Source: Olleya sediminilitoris
GTDB taxonomy: Bacteria; Bacteroidota; Bacteroidia; Flavobacteriales; Flavobacteriaceae
NCBI RefSeq assembly: GCF_016785945.1
Contig: NZ_JAEMEF010000002.1
Location: 248,001-312,000 of the forward strand
Direction: 5' to 3'
DNA: 64,000 nucleotides
The notes beneath the pieces were generated by a model. That model saw only the letters and a list, made by a program, of their open reading frames with translations, was not told the origin of the DNA and did not search any database. Shown here piece by piece: positions 46,678-55,460 of this stretch; within the stretch, counting starts at the first letter, position 1, and each line of letters begins with the position of its first letter. The translations under genes and the position numbers were made by a program.

Positions 46678-47352
46678 ATGCAACAATCTATACAACTTTC
46701 TGTTGATGCTGTTGTTTTTGGATATGAATCTGGAACAGTATCTGTACTTTTAATTAAAAGAAAATATGAACCTTTTAAAGGTCAATGGGCTATTCCTGGA
46801 GGTTTTGTTTTAAATAAGGAATCTTTAGAGGAAGCTGTCCAAAGAGAACTTAAAGAAGAAACAGGCTTAGAGATTAATTACCTAGAACAGTTATATACTT
46901 TTGGTAATCCTGATAGAGATCCTAGAAATAGAGTAGTATCTGTTGCATATTTTGGATTAATTAAACCTAGTGCATTTAAAATATTTGCTTCAACAGATGC
47001 TGAAGCAGTACAATGGTTTGATATTAATGAATTACCAAATTTATCTTTTGATCATGATAGTATCTTAAAATTGGCTATCAATAGGTTACAAAATAAAATG
47101 ACGTATGAGCCTATTGGTTTTGAATTATTAGATAATAAATTCCCTTTCTCTGATATCGAAAAACTTTATAGTTCACTTCTTGGTAGAGCTATAGATAGAA
47201 GAAACTTTAGAAAAAAACTATTAAGTTTTAATATTTTAGACGAGTTAAACGAGAAAACATCAAAAGGATCTGGTAGACCTGCTAAATTATTTAAATTCAA
47301 TAAAAAAAGGTACTTCAAACTAAAAGAAGAAGGTATCATTTTTGATATATAA
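46678..47352 (+). CDS. nrtR: NrtR-type Nudix-domain transcriptional regulator of NAD metabolism
   Basis: The 224-residue protein has an N-terminal Nudix domain (about 1-145) and a C-terminal winged-helix domain (about 150-224). The Nudix box is intact: GGFVLNKESLEEAVQREL followed by KEETGL, so hydrolase activity on ADP-ribose-type substrates is possible. NrtR proteins repress NAD salvage genes and are released by NAD-related metabolites. The wing ends with GSGRPAKLFKFN. It is followed after 99 bases by nadV, and 21-bp palindromes lie before both genes. These facts together make the regulatory role very likely. Confidence 0.9.
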   Translation: MQQSIQLSVDAVVFGYESGTVSVLLIKRKYEPFKGQWAIPGGFVLNKESLEEAVQRELKEETGLEINYLEQLYTFGNPDRDPRNRVVSVAYFGLIKPSAFKIFASTDAEAVQWFDINELPNLSFDHDSILKLAINRLQNKMTYEPIGFELLDNKFPFSDIEKLYSSLLGRAIDRRNFRKKLLSFNILDELNEKTSKGSGRPAKLFKFNKKRYFKLKEEGIIFDI

Positions 47353-47367
47353 ATCAATTAAAAACTA

Positions 47368-47388
47368 TTTGCGTAAAAAAAACACAAA
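47368..47388. promoter_or_regulatory. Predicted NrtR operator 2 (upstream of the nadV -33 box)
   Basis: A 21-bp palindrome TTTGCGT-N7-ACACAAA lies 5 bases before the TTG -33 element of the nadV promoter. It is a near-perfect mirror of operator 3. Confidence 0.75.
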
Positions 47389-47393
47389 TAAAT

Positions 47394-47424
47394 TTGTTTT
47401 CAACATTTAAGCGCTATATATTTG
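47394..47424 (+). promoter_or_regulatory. nadV promoter
   Basis: TTG at 47394-47396 is followed after 20 bases by TATATTTG at 47417-47424. This is a full Bacteroidota promoter. It lies between the two operators, the second of which overlaps its -7 box. The leader before nadV would be about 24 bases. Confidence 0.75.
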
Positions 47425-47441
47425 TGTTATAATTACGCAAA
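47421..47441. promoter_or_regulatory. Predicted NrtR operator 3 (over the nadV -7 box and start site)
   Basis: A 21-bp palindrome TTTGTGT-N7-ACGCAAA overlaps TATATTTG and the likely transcription start, so a bound repressor would block the polymerase. The nadV start codon is 10 bases further on. Confidence 0.75.
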
Positions 47442-47451
47442 TTAAATTATT

Positions 47452-48906
47452 ATGAACGGATTACTATTAACTGACGGTTATAAAACAGGACACCACCAAC
47501 AATATCCAAAAGAAACAGAAGAAGTGTATTCTAATTGGACACCAAGAAGTAATAAATATGCACCTAAAGGTTGCGACAAGGTATTATCTTTTGGTCAGCA
47601 ATATGTGTTTAAATGGTTACATGATTATTTTGAAGATAATTTTTTTTCTAAACCAAAAGCTCAAGTTTGTAATGAGTTAAAAGAAGAATTGTCGTTGTAT
47701 TTAGGTACAGATTATGATGTAACACATTATGAAGAATTACACGATTTACAATATTTACCTATAAAAGTAAAATCTTTACCTGAAGGTGTAGAAGTACCAA
47801 TTAGAGTACCTATGGTAACTGTTGTGAATACTGATAAAAAATTCTATTGGATAACTAATTTTCTAGAAACCATATTATCTACAATGTTATGGCAACCAAT
47901 GACATCTGCTTCAATAGCATTACGTTACAAAAGAATATTTAAAAATTGGATTCTTAAAACGGATAAAAATAATTTAGCCTTTATTGATTTTCAAGGACAT
48001 GATTTTTCAATGCGAGGGATGGGAGGATTGCAAAGTGCTATATCTTCAGGTATGGGCCACGCTTCTGTTTTTTTAGGTTCAGATACATTGCCAATAATTA
48101 GTAGTTTACGTAACTATTATAAAGCAGAAGGTTTTGTTGTAGGCTCTGTAAATGCTACTGAACATTCAGTAATGTGTGCAGGTACAAAAGATGACGAAAT
48201 AGGAACTTTTAAAACTTTAATGAATACTTATCCTACTGGAATTCTATCTGTAGTAAGTGATACTTGGGATTTATGGAAAGTTTTAACTGACTATTTACCA
48301 ATATTAAAAGACGACGTTTTAGCTAGAGATGGAAAATTAGTTATAAGACCAGATAGTGGAGATCCTGTAGATATTATTTGTGGTGAAGCAAGTGAGTTAG
48401 GAGGTAAGTTACCAAAAGATAAAGGTGTAGTAGAATTACTTTGGGACATTTTTGGAGGAACGGTAAACGATCAAGGATTTAAAGTTTTAGATAGTCATAT
48501 AGGTGCTATTTATGGAGACAGTATTACAACTGAAAGAGCAGAAAATATTTGTCAGCGTTTAAGCAATAAAGGTTTTGCAACTAGTAATGTGGTTTTAGGT
48601 ATAGGATCATTCACCTATCAGTTTAATACAAGAGATACATTTGGATTTGCAATGAAAGCAACTTCTGTAGTGGTTAACGGAAAGCGAAGAGAGATTTTTA
48701 AAGATCCAATTACAGATGATGGTGTAAAAAAATCTGCTAAAGGATTGATAAAAGTAGACTTAGTTGATGGTGAATTTGTTTTGGTAGATCAGGTTACTCC
48801 TGAAGAAGAGAACAAAGGTGAGTTACAGGTAATTTATGAAAATGGACAGTTTTTAAATCCAATTACTTTACAAGAAATAAGAGATAGAGTGAATAAAACT
48901 TTATAG
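47452..48906 (+). CDS. nadV: Nicotinamide phosphoribosyltransferase-type enzyme
   Basis: The 484-residue protein matches the NAMPT/NadV family: TDGYKTGHHQQYP near the N-terminus, WTPRSNKY, QGHDFSMRGMGGLQSA in the middle, RPDSGDP (about residue 302) and the ending region GIGSFTYQFNTRDTFGFAMK. The standard reaction is nicotinamide + PRPP to nicotinamide mononucleotide, the first step of NAD salvage. It is directly followed (2 bases) by a prs-like gene that would supply PRPP. The same gene pair is also the layout of the phage NAD+ reconstitution pathway (ADPR-PP synthetase plus nicotinamide ADPR transferase), so the exact substrate is not certain. It is predicted to be repressed by NrtR. Confidence 0.92.
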   Translation: MNGLLLTDGYKTGHHQQYPKETEEVYSNWTPRSNKYAPKGCDKVLSFGQQYVFKWLHDYFEDNFFSKPKAQVCNELKEELSLYLGTDYDVTHYEELHDLQYLPIKVKSLPEGVEVPIRVPMVTVVNTDKKFYWITNFLETILSTMLWQPMTSASIALRYKRIFKNWILKTDKNNLAFIDFQGHDFSMRGMGGLQSAISSGMGHASVFLGSDTLPIISSLRNYYKAEGFVVGSVNATEHSVMCAGTKDDEIGTFKTLMNTYPTGILSVVSDTWDLWKVLTDYLPILKDDVLARDGKLVIRPDSGDPVDIICGEASELGGKLPKDKGVVELLWDIFGGTVNDQGFKVLDSHIGAIYGDSITTERAENICQRLSNKGFATSNVVLGIGSFTYQFNTRDTFGFAMKATSVVVNGKRREIFKDPITDDGVKKSAKGLIKVDLVDGEFVLVDQVTPEEENKGELQVIYENGQFLNPITLQEIRDRVNKTL

Positions 48907-48908
48907 TT

Positions 48909-49679
48909 ATGGAATACGAAATAAAAAAATTTAAAGACGGACAAGTAACTGCCAAAATTATTGAAAATGGTGATTTGGAAGTTAAAATACGTGGTAATAG
49001 TTATGAAGATTTATTTGCTACTGCTGCAATAAAAGAAGCTTGGGATGCAGAAAATACAACAAACAAAAAAGCCATAGCGACATTAACCATTTACTGTTTG
49101 ATAGGTCAACGTTCTGACAGACGTTTTAATAAAGGTGAATCTTTTGATTTAAAAGTTGTTAGTAATTTTATAAATACAATGCAATTTGATAACGTTTCTA
49201 TTTTACATCCTCATAGTCCAATATCATTGGCTTTAATAAACAATTCAGATAAAATTTCACATTTTAAATTTGTAGAAAAGGCTTATAATTTAATAGGAAA
49301 ACCAGTATTAGTTAGTCCAGATGCTGGTGCCTATAAAACTACCCATGACATTGCAGAAAAACTGAATGCAGATTTGGTTCCTTCTAATAAAGTAAGGGTT
49401 GATGGAGCACCTCTAATTAGTATTCAAGGAGAGGTGAATAATAAAGAATGTTTAATTATTGATGATTTAGCAGATGGTGGCAGGACCTTTAAGTTTTTAG
49501 CGGAAGCTTTGAAAAAACAAGGTGCCTCTAAAGTGTTTTTATACGTTACACATGCTCAGTTTAATTATGGTTTTGATGAATTAAAAGAAACAATTGACCA
49601 TATTTATTGTACCAATAGTTATAAAGATATAAATGATGACTTTGTTACTCAATTTAAAATTTCAGCATTTAATGCATAA
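48909..49679 (+). CDS. Ribose-phosphate pyrophosphokinase-like protein, short form
   Basis: The 256-residue protein belongs to the Prs/phosphoribosyltransferase fold but is about 55-60 residues shorter than the usual 315. The N-terminal section before FKDGQ is missing. Visible motifs are RSDRRF (RQDRR in Prs), VSPDAGAYK (SPDxG in Prs) and the PRPP loop IIDDLADGGRTF. The KRR catalytic element of Prs appears as SNKVR. Expected reaction: ribose 5-phosphate + ATP to PRPP, for NadV. It starts 2 bases after nadV, so translation is coupled. The short form and the pairing are those of NAD-salvage-associated, often phage-borne, prs genes, so an alternative substrate such as ADP-ribose should be considered. 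Confidence 0.85.
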   Translation: MEYEIKKFKDGQVTAKIIENGDLEVKIRGNSYEDLFATAAIKEAWDAENTTNKKAIATLTIYCLIGQRSDRRFNKGESFDLKVVSNFINTMQFDNVSILHPHSPISLALINNSDKISHFKFVEKAYNLIGKPVLVSPDAGAYKTTHDIAEKLNADLVPSNKVRVDGAPLISIQGEVNNKECLIIDDLADGGRTFKFLAEALKKQGASKVFLYVTHAQFNYGFDELKETIDHIYCTNSYKDINDDFVTQFKISAFNA

Positions 49680-49748
49680 AATACCTGTTGCCTGAGAATC
49701 GCGTATTTGAAAATTTTAATACAATTATCCAGAATATTAAAAATATAA

Positions 49749-49782
49749 AAAAGCCAATTTGAAATTAATCAAATTGGCTTTT
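49749..49782. terminator. Bidirectional terminator after the NAD salvage operon
   Basis: A 14-bp perfect stem AAAAGCCAATTTGA/TCAAATTGGCTTTT with a 6-base loop lies between the converging prs-like and surface-protein genes. A and T tracts flank it on both sides. Confidence 0.85.
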
Positions 49783-49804
49783 CCTTTATTACTATTTTAA
49801 AACA

Positions 49805-51820
49805 TTAATTAGAAATCACTTGTTTTACAATTTTACCATTATTGGTTGTTAAGCTAATAAATAGCATTTGATTTTCTGTTCCTGTTAAATCTACTTTAAT
49901 TACATAATCTTGTGATGCTTTAGTTTTTAAATTATCTATTTGTTTTATTAAAGTTCCTCTAACGTCAAAAATTTCAATCTTAACAGAAGTATCATAAGGT
50001 GTAGAATATTTAAGATTTAAAATACCTTTAAATGGTACAGGATATATATCTAAATTAATAACTGCAATTCTTGTTGGTGTTCCATTACTACAAATATCTC
50101 CAATACCATCTTGATTACTATCTAATTGATCTGGATTGTAATAATAAACACAATTATCTACACAATCTGCAACTCCATCTTGGTCTGTGTCTTCAAAACC
50201 TTCGTCAATAAGTCCGTCATTATCATTGTCAATTCCGTCGCAAACTTCCTCAATAGTGTCTTCTTCACAAACATCTCCAATACCATTATTGTTTTCATCT
50301 TCTTGATTTGGATTAGCTATTAAAGGACAATTATCTACGCAATCTGCAACTCCATCTTGGTCTGTATCTTCAAAACCTTCGTCAATAAGTCCGTCATTAT
50401 CATTGTCAATTCCGTCACATACTTCTTCAATAGTGTCTTCTTCACAAACATCTCCAATACCATTATTGTTTTCATCTTCTTGATTTGGATTAGCTATTAA
50501 AGGACAATTATCTACGCAATCTGCAACGCCATCTTGGTCTGTGTCTTCAAAACCTTCGTCAATAAGTCCATCATTATCATTGTCAATTCCGTCACATACT
50601 TCTTCATTAGTGTCTTCTTCACAAACATCTCCAATACCATTATTGTTTTCATCTTCTTGATTTGGATTAGCTATTAAAGGACAATTATCTACGCAATCTG
50701 CAACTCCATCTTGGTCTGTATCTTCAAATCCTTCGTCAATAATACCGTCATTATCATTGTCAATTCCGTCGCATACTTCTTCAGTTGGATCTGGGTCTTC
50801 TAAATCTATAATTGCATCAAAAGGGTAGGAGTGGATTTCTCCTGAGTTTTGTAATAATACCTCTGCAATTATTTGTCCGTCAATATTTGAGTTGCTTTGG
50901 TTGTAAAAATTTGCATTAGGAGCATAAATTGTACCATATATTTGTGCACCTCCTGTGTAATCTATTGTAGTACTAACATTTGGAAAGTTATATAATATAG
51001 AAGAAGCATACTCCAATGGGCTTCCAACAACATTTGGCCAGCTATTAATAGTTACCACTTCAGAGTCAATACTACTATCCGTAATATTTATAATAAAAGG
51101 AGTTGTTACAGAAGGTGTAATATCTATGAATTTAATTTCGCTTAATTGATTAAATTCATTAACCGTAAGATTTATAACATTGGTTTGATTGGCTGTTAAA
51201 TTAACCCATAATTTACCGGAATTAAGTTCATTTTCATTCCATGTAACATTAGTTGCTTGGGCTTCTAAAATATCCGAAATAGAAGTGAATTGATTAAATG
51301 CACCTGTAAAATCTATTTGTGGGTTATCAGAAATAGACGCTGTCTCTTGGTTGGTTGATAATTCAATTTTTGGATTACTATTAAAAGTCCCATCTAAATA
51401 CGTAATTCTTGTATTTATAGGTGTGTTATTATTATCAACATCAAAAATACTACTTGTAGATAAATCACCTATTTTAATATAATTATTATCTAAAATGTGT
51501 AATTGTCCAGACACATAATTAACTTGTTGATTAACAACCAAAGCTGTAGGTTGTGCATCATTATTAAAATAGTTTACACCTCCAAAAATATTAAAACTAC
51601 CATCTATGGTAAAGCTTCCACCTACAGCCCATGAGCCTTCAGATTCTGTTCCCATAGCAATAGCATCTCCAGAAGTAAAGACAGTAAAGTTATTAGCTGC
51701 TTCAGTAGGATTGAGGGGTTCATTTTGTGCTATTAGTGTAGCACTAACACTTGAAAAGACTAAGCCCAATGTAAAAAAATTGTGCTTTAATCTACTAAAT
51801 TGTAATTTTTTTGTTTTCAT
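49805..51820 (-). CDS. T9SS cargo surface protein with choice-of-anchor A and thrombospondin type 3-like repeats
   Basis: The 671-residue protein has a signal peptide (about 1-31, ending TLIA). Residues about 40-330 resemble the choice-of-anchor A domain (SWAVGGSFTIDGSFNIFGG). Residues about 350-575 contain four near-identical 59-residue calcium-binding-type units (VCDGIDNDNDG, EDTDQDGVADCVDNC, NNNGIGDVC), and the last has diverged to YYYNPDQLDSNQDGIGDIC. The C-terminus (about 590-671) is a type A T9SS sorting domain with DIYPVPFKG and a final IVKQVISN. The protein is exported to the cell surface, probably as a Ca2+-stiffened adhesin. It is monocistronic. Confidence 0.85.
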   Translation of the reverse strand: MKTKKLQFSRLKHNFFTLGLVFSSVSATLIAQNEPLNPTEAANNFTVFTSGDAIAMGTESEGSWAVGGSFTIDGSFNIFGGVNYFNNDAQPTALVVNQQVNYVSGQLHILDNNYIKIGDLSTSSIFDVDNNNTPINTRITYLDGTFNSNPKIELSTNQETASISDNPQIDFTGAFNQFTSISDILEAQATNVTWNENELNSGKLWVNLTANQTNVINLTVNEFNQLSEIKFIDITPSVTTPFIINITDSSIDSEVVTINSWPNVVGSPLEYASSILYNFPNVSTTIDYTGGAQIYGTIYAPNANFYNQSNSNIDGQIIAEVLLQNSGEIHSYPFDAIIDLEDPDPTEEVCDGIDNDNDGIIDEGFEDTDQDGVADCVDNCPLIANPNQEDENNNGIGDVCEEDTNEEVCDGIDNDNDGLIDEGFEDTDQDGVADCVDNCPLIANPNQEDENNNGIGDVCEEDTIEEVCDGIDNDNDGLIDEGFEDTDQDGVADCVDNCPLIANPNQEDENNNGIGDVCEEDTIEEVCDGIDNDNDGLIDEGFEDTDQDGVADCVDNCVYYYNPDQLDSNQDGIGDICSNGTPTRIAVINLDIYPVPFKGILNLKYSTPYDTSVKIEIFDVRGTLIKQIDNLKTKASQDYVIKVDLTGTENQMLFISLTTNNGKIVKQVISN
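50085..50790 (-). repeat. Four tandem 177-bp units within the surface protein gene
   Basis: The units encode 59-residue blocks with very similar DNA; the first three (C-terminal direction) differ mainly at third positions and in one Asn/Ile residue at the join. The unit nearest the C-terminus is partly diverged. This looks like recent intragenic duplication. Confidence 0.85.
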
Positions 51821-51870
51821 TTAATGGTTGATTTGGAATTATTTATAGTTTATTTTTTAAGTTAAATTTA

Positions 51871-52938
51871 CTAAAATTTTAAAGCTTCTAATTGTAAAAT
51901 AGTATCAGTCCAACCTTTATCCTTTAAAAGTTGAATTGCTATTTTGCTACGTACTCCCGATTTACAATACACAATTAAGTCTTTATTTGTATTAATTTCA
52001 TTGAGTCTATTGGGTAATTCTCCTAATGGAATATGTTGTCCACCTATATGATGAATAGCCCTTTCATTAGCTTCTCTAACATCCAATAAATTATATTTTT
52101 CAGGATTTTGATTTAATTGTTTTATTGTGATACTTTGAAAATCTTCCTCAACTAAACCACAACTTAAATCATAATTTGAATCTAAAGTTTTAATAGCTAT
52201 AGCTGCATTCTTTTTAAAATCTAACAGTAATTGTGTCATTGTAAGCGCATTAAAATTGAGTAACTTACCTGATAAAATGTTTCCAATATTGCAGATTATT
52301 TTTATAACTTCGTTAGCTTGAAAGCTACCAATTATACTAGGTAAAACACCTAAAACACCAATTTGAGAACAATTAGGAACAGTGTTTGGATTTGGTGCTG
52401 TTGGATACAAACACCTGTAAGTTGGTCCGTTTTGATAATTAAATACTGAAACTTGACCTTCAAATTTAAAAATAGAACCAAATACAACAGGTTTATTAGT
52501 TAAAACTGCTGCATCATTAACCAAGTAACGCGTAGGAAAATTATCACTACCGTCGACTATGATGTCGTACTTAGAAAATAAATTCATCACATTTTTTGAT
52601 GTTAACTTTTCTATATACGTTTGAAAGGTTACAAATGGATTTAATTTTGATAATTTTTTTATAGATATTTCTGCTTTAAATTTGCCAATATCATCATGTG
52701 TGTATAATATCTGACGTTGCAAATTACTTTGATCAATAGTATCATGATCGATAATACCAATAGTACCAACACCTGCAGCTGTAAGATATTGTAAAATAGG
52801 ACACCCTAAACCTCCAGCGCCAACAACCAAGACTTTGGCTTGTTTTAATTTTAATTGTCCTTTTATTCCAATTTCATCTAAAATAAGATGACGATCATAT
52901 TGTTTTTGTTCTTGATTTGATAGTGTCATTATTCCCAA
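51871..52938 (-). CDS. thiF: ThiF/MoeB-like adenylyltransferase with C-terminal rhodanese domain
   Basis: ThiF adenylates the C-terminal glycine of ThiS, allowing sulfur loading. The 355-residue protein has an E1-like domain (about 1-245) with VVGAGGLGCPILQYL and DNFPTRYLVNDAAV, then a rhodanese domain (about 255-355) with active-site loop YCKSGVRS. The cysteine in NPNTVPNCSQIGVLG is at the usual E1 position. The zinc CxxC pairs of MoeB are not present: TYRC has only one Cys, and the C-terminal pair is reduced to DLSCGL. The start overlaps the end of thiH by 10 bases. It closes the thi operon. Confidence 0.88.
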   Translation of the reverse strand: MGIMTLSNQEQKQYDRHLILDEIGIKGQLKLKQAKVLVVGAGGLGCPILQYLTAAGVGTIGIIDHDTIDQSNLQRQILYTHDDIGKFKAEISIKKLSKLNPFVTFQTYIEKLTSKNVMNLFSKYDIIVDGSDNFPTRYLVNDAAVLTNKPVVFGSIFKFEGQVSVFNYQNGPTYRCLYPTAPNPNTVPNCSQIGVLGVLPSIIGSFQANEVIKIICNIGNILSGKLLNFNALTMTQLLLDFKKNAAIAIKTLDSNYDLSCGLVEEDFQSITIKQLNQNPEKYNLLDVREANERAIHHIGGQHIPLGELPNRLNEINTNKDLIVYCKSGVRSKIAIQLLKDKGWTDTILQLEALKF

Positions 52939-54041
52939 TTATTTGACCAGTCTTTCCAAACGACTTCCAGTCCTTTATTTTTTAACATTTCAGCAATTGC
53001 TTCAGTAGATCTTTCATCAGATATTTCAAACTGTTCTAGGGATTGAGGATCTACAGCATAACCACCAGGATTTGTCTTTGATTCTGCACTAATAGAGGTA
53101 ATTCCTAAATTGACAATATTATTTCTAAATATTTCGCTTTCTCGAGTAGAAATAGATAGTTCTACGTCTTCATCTAACAGCCTAAAAGCACAGATTAATT
53201 GTACTAAATCTGGATCTGTCATTTCTACTTTAGGTTCTAATCCACCAGAATGTGGTCTTAATCTTGGAAATGAAATAGAATATTTTGTTTTCCAATATGT
53301 TTTTTGCAGATATCTTAAATGTAAGGCTGTAAAAAAGCTATCAGCACGCCAATCCTCTAAACCAAATAAAGCACCTAATCCTATTTTGTGAATTCCTGCT
53401 TTGCCAAGTCTATCTGGTGTATCTAATCTAAAGTCAAAATTAGATTTTTTACCCTTAGGATGGTGTTTTTTATACTCGTCTCTATGATATGTTTCTTGAT
53501 ATACTAAAACAGCGTATAAACCATTATCAATTAGTTGTTCATATTCTTCTTGATGTAGTGGTTGAACCTCGATAGTGATATTAGCAAAATGTGATCGTAT
53601 TAATTGTATGGCATTGCTTATATAGCTAACGCCAACAGTTTTATTAGCTTCACCAGTGACTAACAATATATGATCATACCCTTTAGATTTAATATACTCA
53701 ACCTCTTTTAAAATTTCAGTATTAGTTAGGGTACGTCTCGCAATTTTATTAGTCATACTAAAACCACAGTAGGTACAAATATTTTGACACTCATTACTTA
53801 AATACATTGGGGAATACATTTGAATGGTATTACCAAAGCGTTTTTTAGTTAATTGCTGACTTAGCTGCGCCATTTGCTCTAAAAAGGGTTTAGCTGCAGG
53901 AGATATTAAGGCTTTAAAATCTTCTAGATCTCGCTTAGTTTTGTGTAACGCATGTAAAACATCGGTTTCGGTTTTATCAAAAATGCTTTTTAGAGTTGTA
54001 TCCCAATCATAAGTATCAAATATGTCTTTAAAATGACTCAT
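52929..54041 (-). CDS. thiH: Tyrosine lyase (2-iminoacetate synthase)
   Basis: ThiH is a radical SAM enzyme that cleaves tyrosine to dehydroglycine (2-iminoacetate), a precursor of the thiazole ring. The 370-residue length is normal. The radical SAM cluster motif is CQNICTYCGF (Cx3Cx2C) at about residues 84-93. The segment PRLRPHSGGLEP is a ThiH signature. The presence of ThiH rather than ThiO predicts an oxygen-sensitive route to thiazole. It lies 5 bases after thiG and overlaps thiF. Confidence 0.95.
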   Translation of the reverse strand: MSHFKDIFDTYDWDTTLKSIFDKTETDVLHALHKTKRDLEDFKALISPAAKPFLEQMAQLSQQLTKKRFGNTIQMYSPMYLSNECQNICTYCGFSMTNKIARRTLTNTEILKEVEYIKSKGYDHILLVTGEANKTVGVSYISNAIQLIRSHFANITIEVQPLHQEEYEQLIDNGLYAVLVYQETYHRDEYKKHHPKGKKSNFDFRLDTPDRLGKAGIHKIGLGALFGLEDWRADSFFTALHLRYLQKTYWKTKYSISFPRLRPHSGGLEPKVEMTDPDLVQLICAFRLLDEDVELSISTRESEIFRNNIVNLGITSISAESKTNPGGYAVDPQSLEQFEISDERSTEAIAEMLKNKGLEVVWKDWSNNWE

Positions 54042-54046
54042 AACGA

Positions 54047-54811
54047 TTAATTTAAAAAACTAGTTAATGGACTGCTAGCTTCAGCTTTTTTATTTATTAC
54101 AGGAGCTAGTTTGGCTTCATAAGCTATTCTACCAGCTTGTACTGCTAGTTTAAAGGCTTCAGCCATTTGTACTGGATTAGGAGACACTGCAATTGCTGTA
54201 TTTACTAAGACAGCATCTGCACCAAGTTCCATAGCAAAAGCTGCATGTGATGGAGCACCAATACCAGCATCTACTATTACAGGCACATTGCTTTGATCAA
54301 TTATAATCTCTAAAAACTCTTGTGTTTTTAATCCTTTATTACTGCCAATTGGTGCGCCTAAGGGCATTACACACTGTACACCAACGTCTTCTAATCTTTT
54401 ACACAATACAGGATCTGCATGTATGTAAGGCATTACAATAAAGCCTTGCTTAACTAACGTTTCAGCAGCTTTTAAAGTTTCGATAGGATCTGGTAATAAG
54501 TATTTTGGATCTGGATGAATTTCTAATTTAATCCAATTTGTTTCTAATGCTTCTCTGGATAATTGAGCTGCGAAAACTGCTTCGTTAGCATCACGGACAC
54601 CAGAAGTGTTTGGTAATAAATTTATTTTAGAATGATTTAAATGTGTTAAGATATCATCGTTATTATCGGTAACATCCACTCGTTTTAAAGCAACAGTTAC
54701 TAACTCGCTTTCTGAAGTTAATAACGCCTCTTTCATTAATTGAGACGAACTAAATTTACCTGTTCCTGTAAATAATCTTGAATTAAATATTTTATCTGCT
54801 ATTTGTAACAT
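54047..54811 (-). CDS. thiG: Thiazole synthase
   Basis: ThiG forms the thiazole phosphate ring from deoxyxylulose phosphate, dehydroglycine and ThiS thiocarboxylate. The 254-residue length matches. Visible signatures: the lysine expected to form the Schiff base in [16 protein letters not shown], the [24 protein letters not shown] stretch (two parts of the active site), and [30 protein letters not shown] near the phosphate site. It lies 20 bases after thiE and 5 before thiH. Confidence 0.95.
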   Translation of the reverse strand: MLQIADKIFNSRLFTGTGKFSSSQLMKEALLTSESELVTVALKRVDVTDNNDDILTHLNHSKINLLPNTSGVRDANEAVFAAQLSREALETNWIKLEIHPDPKYLLPDPIETLKAAETLVKQGFIVMPYIHADPVLCKRLEDVGVQCVMPLGAPIGSNKGLKTQEFLEIIIDQSNVPVIVDAGIGAPSHAAFAMELGADAVLVNTAIAVSPNPVQMAEAFKLAVQAGRIAYEAKLAPVINKKAEASSPLTSFLN

Positions 54812-54831
54812 TTTGTATATTTTTTTTGGTG

Positions 54832-55458
54832 TTAAAGTGCATTACTATAAGCACTGTTAATTAACTCATTAAGTTTAGGTATAGCATTAAAATCTTTGGT
54901 AATCTGACCAGATACAGCAATACCATATACACCTGTTTTAATTATCTCTGAAACATCTTTAAGTACAATACCACCAATTGCTACAATTGGTGTTTTAGTT
55001 TGTAATTGTTTGATTATAGTCTCATAACCTTGACGTCCTAAAATGGGGCTAAGTTTGGTTTTAGTTTTAGTAAACCTATAAGGTCCTAATCCAATATAGT
55101 CTACGTTTTTATTTATTAATGTTTGACAGTCTTCAAGTGTGTTGGCAGTACCACCAATAATTTGCCATGATGCTAAAGCTGCCTTAGCAATCAACGGACA
55201 AGTGTCTGACTTTCCTAAATGTACTCCATCTGCTTTAACTTGTGCAGCAATTTTATAATGGTCATTAATAATTAAACTCACATTATGTTTAGAGGTTATC
55301 TCTCTAGCTAGTTTTGCAGTCTCTAATACAACGTCTTCACTTACGTTTTTTAATCGTAATTGTACTAGTTCAATTCCGGAAACACAGGCTTTTTGAATAT
55401 GCTCTAAATGTTGTGTTGGTGTGGCACCTTGAGATATATAATGAAGTTTTGATAACAT
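54832..55458 (-). CDS. thiE: Thiamine-phosphate synthase
   Basis: ThiE joins the pyrimidine and thiazole halves to make thiamine phosphate. The 208-residue protein retains the active-site motifs: [32 protein letters not shown], the phosphate-loop [13 protein letters not shown] and IVAIGGI. It begins two bases after the TenI-like gene and is followed by thiG after 20 bases. A related but degenerate copy lies at 21683-22333. Confidence 0.93.
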   Translation of the reverse strand: MLSKLHYISQGATPTQHLEHIQKACVSGIELVQLRLKNVSEDVVLETAKLAREITSKHNVSLIINDHYKIAAQVKADGVHLGKSDTCPLIAKAALASWQIIGGTANTLEDCQTLINKNVDYIGLGPYRFTKTKTKLSPILGRQGYETIIKQLQTKTPIVAIGGIVLKDVSEIIKTGVYGIAVSGQITKDFNAIPKLNELINSAYSNAL

Positions 55459-55460
55459 AT

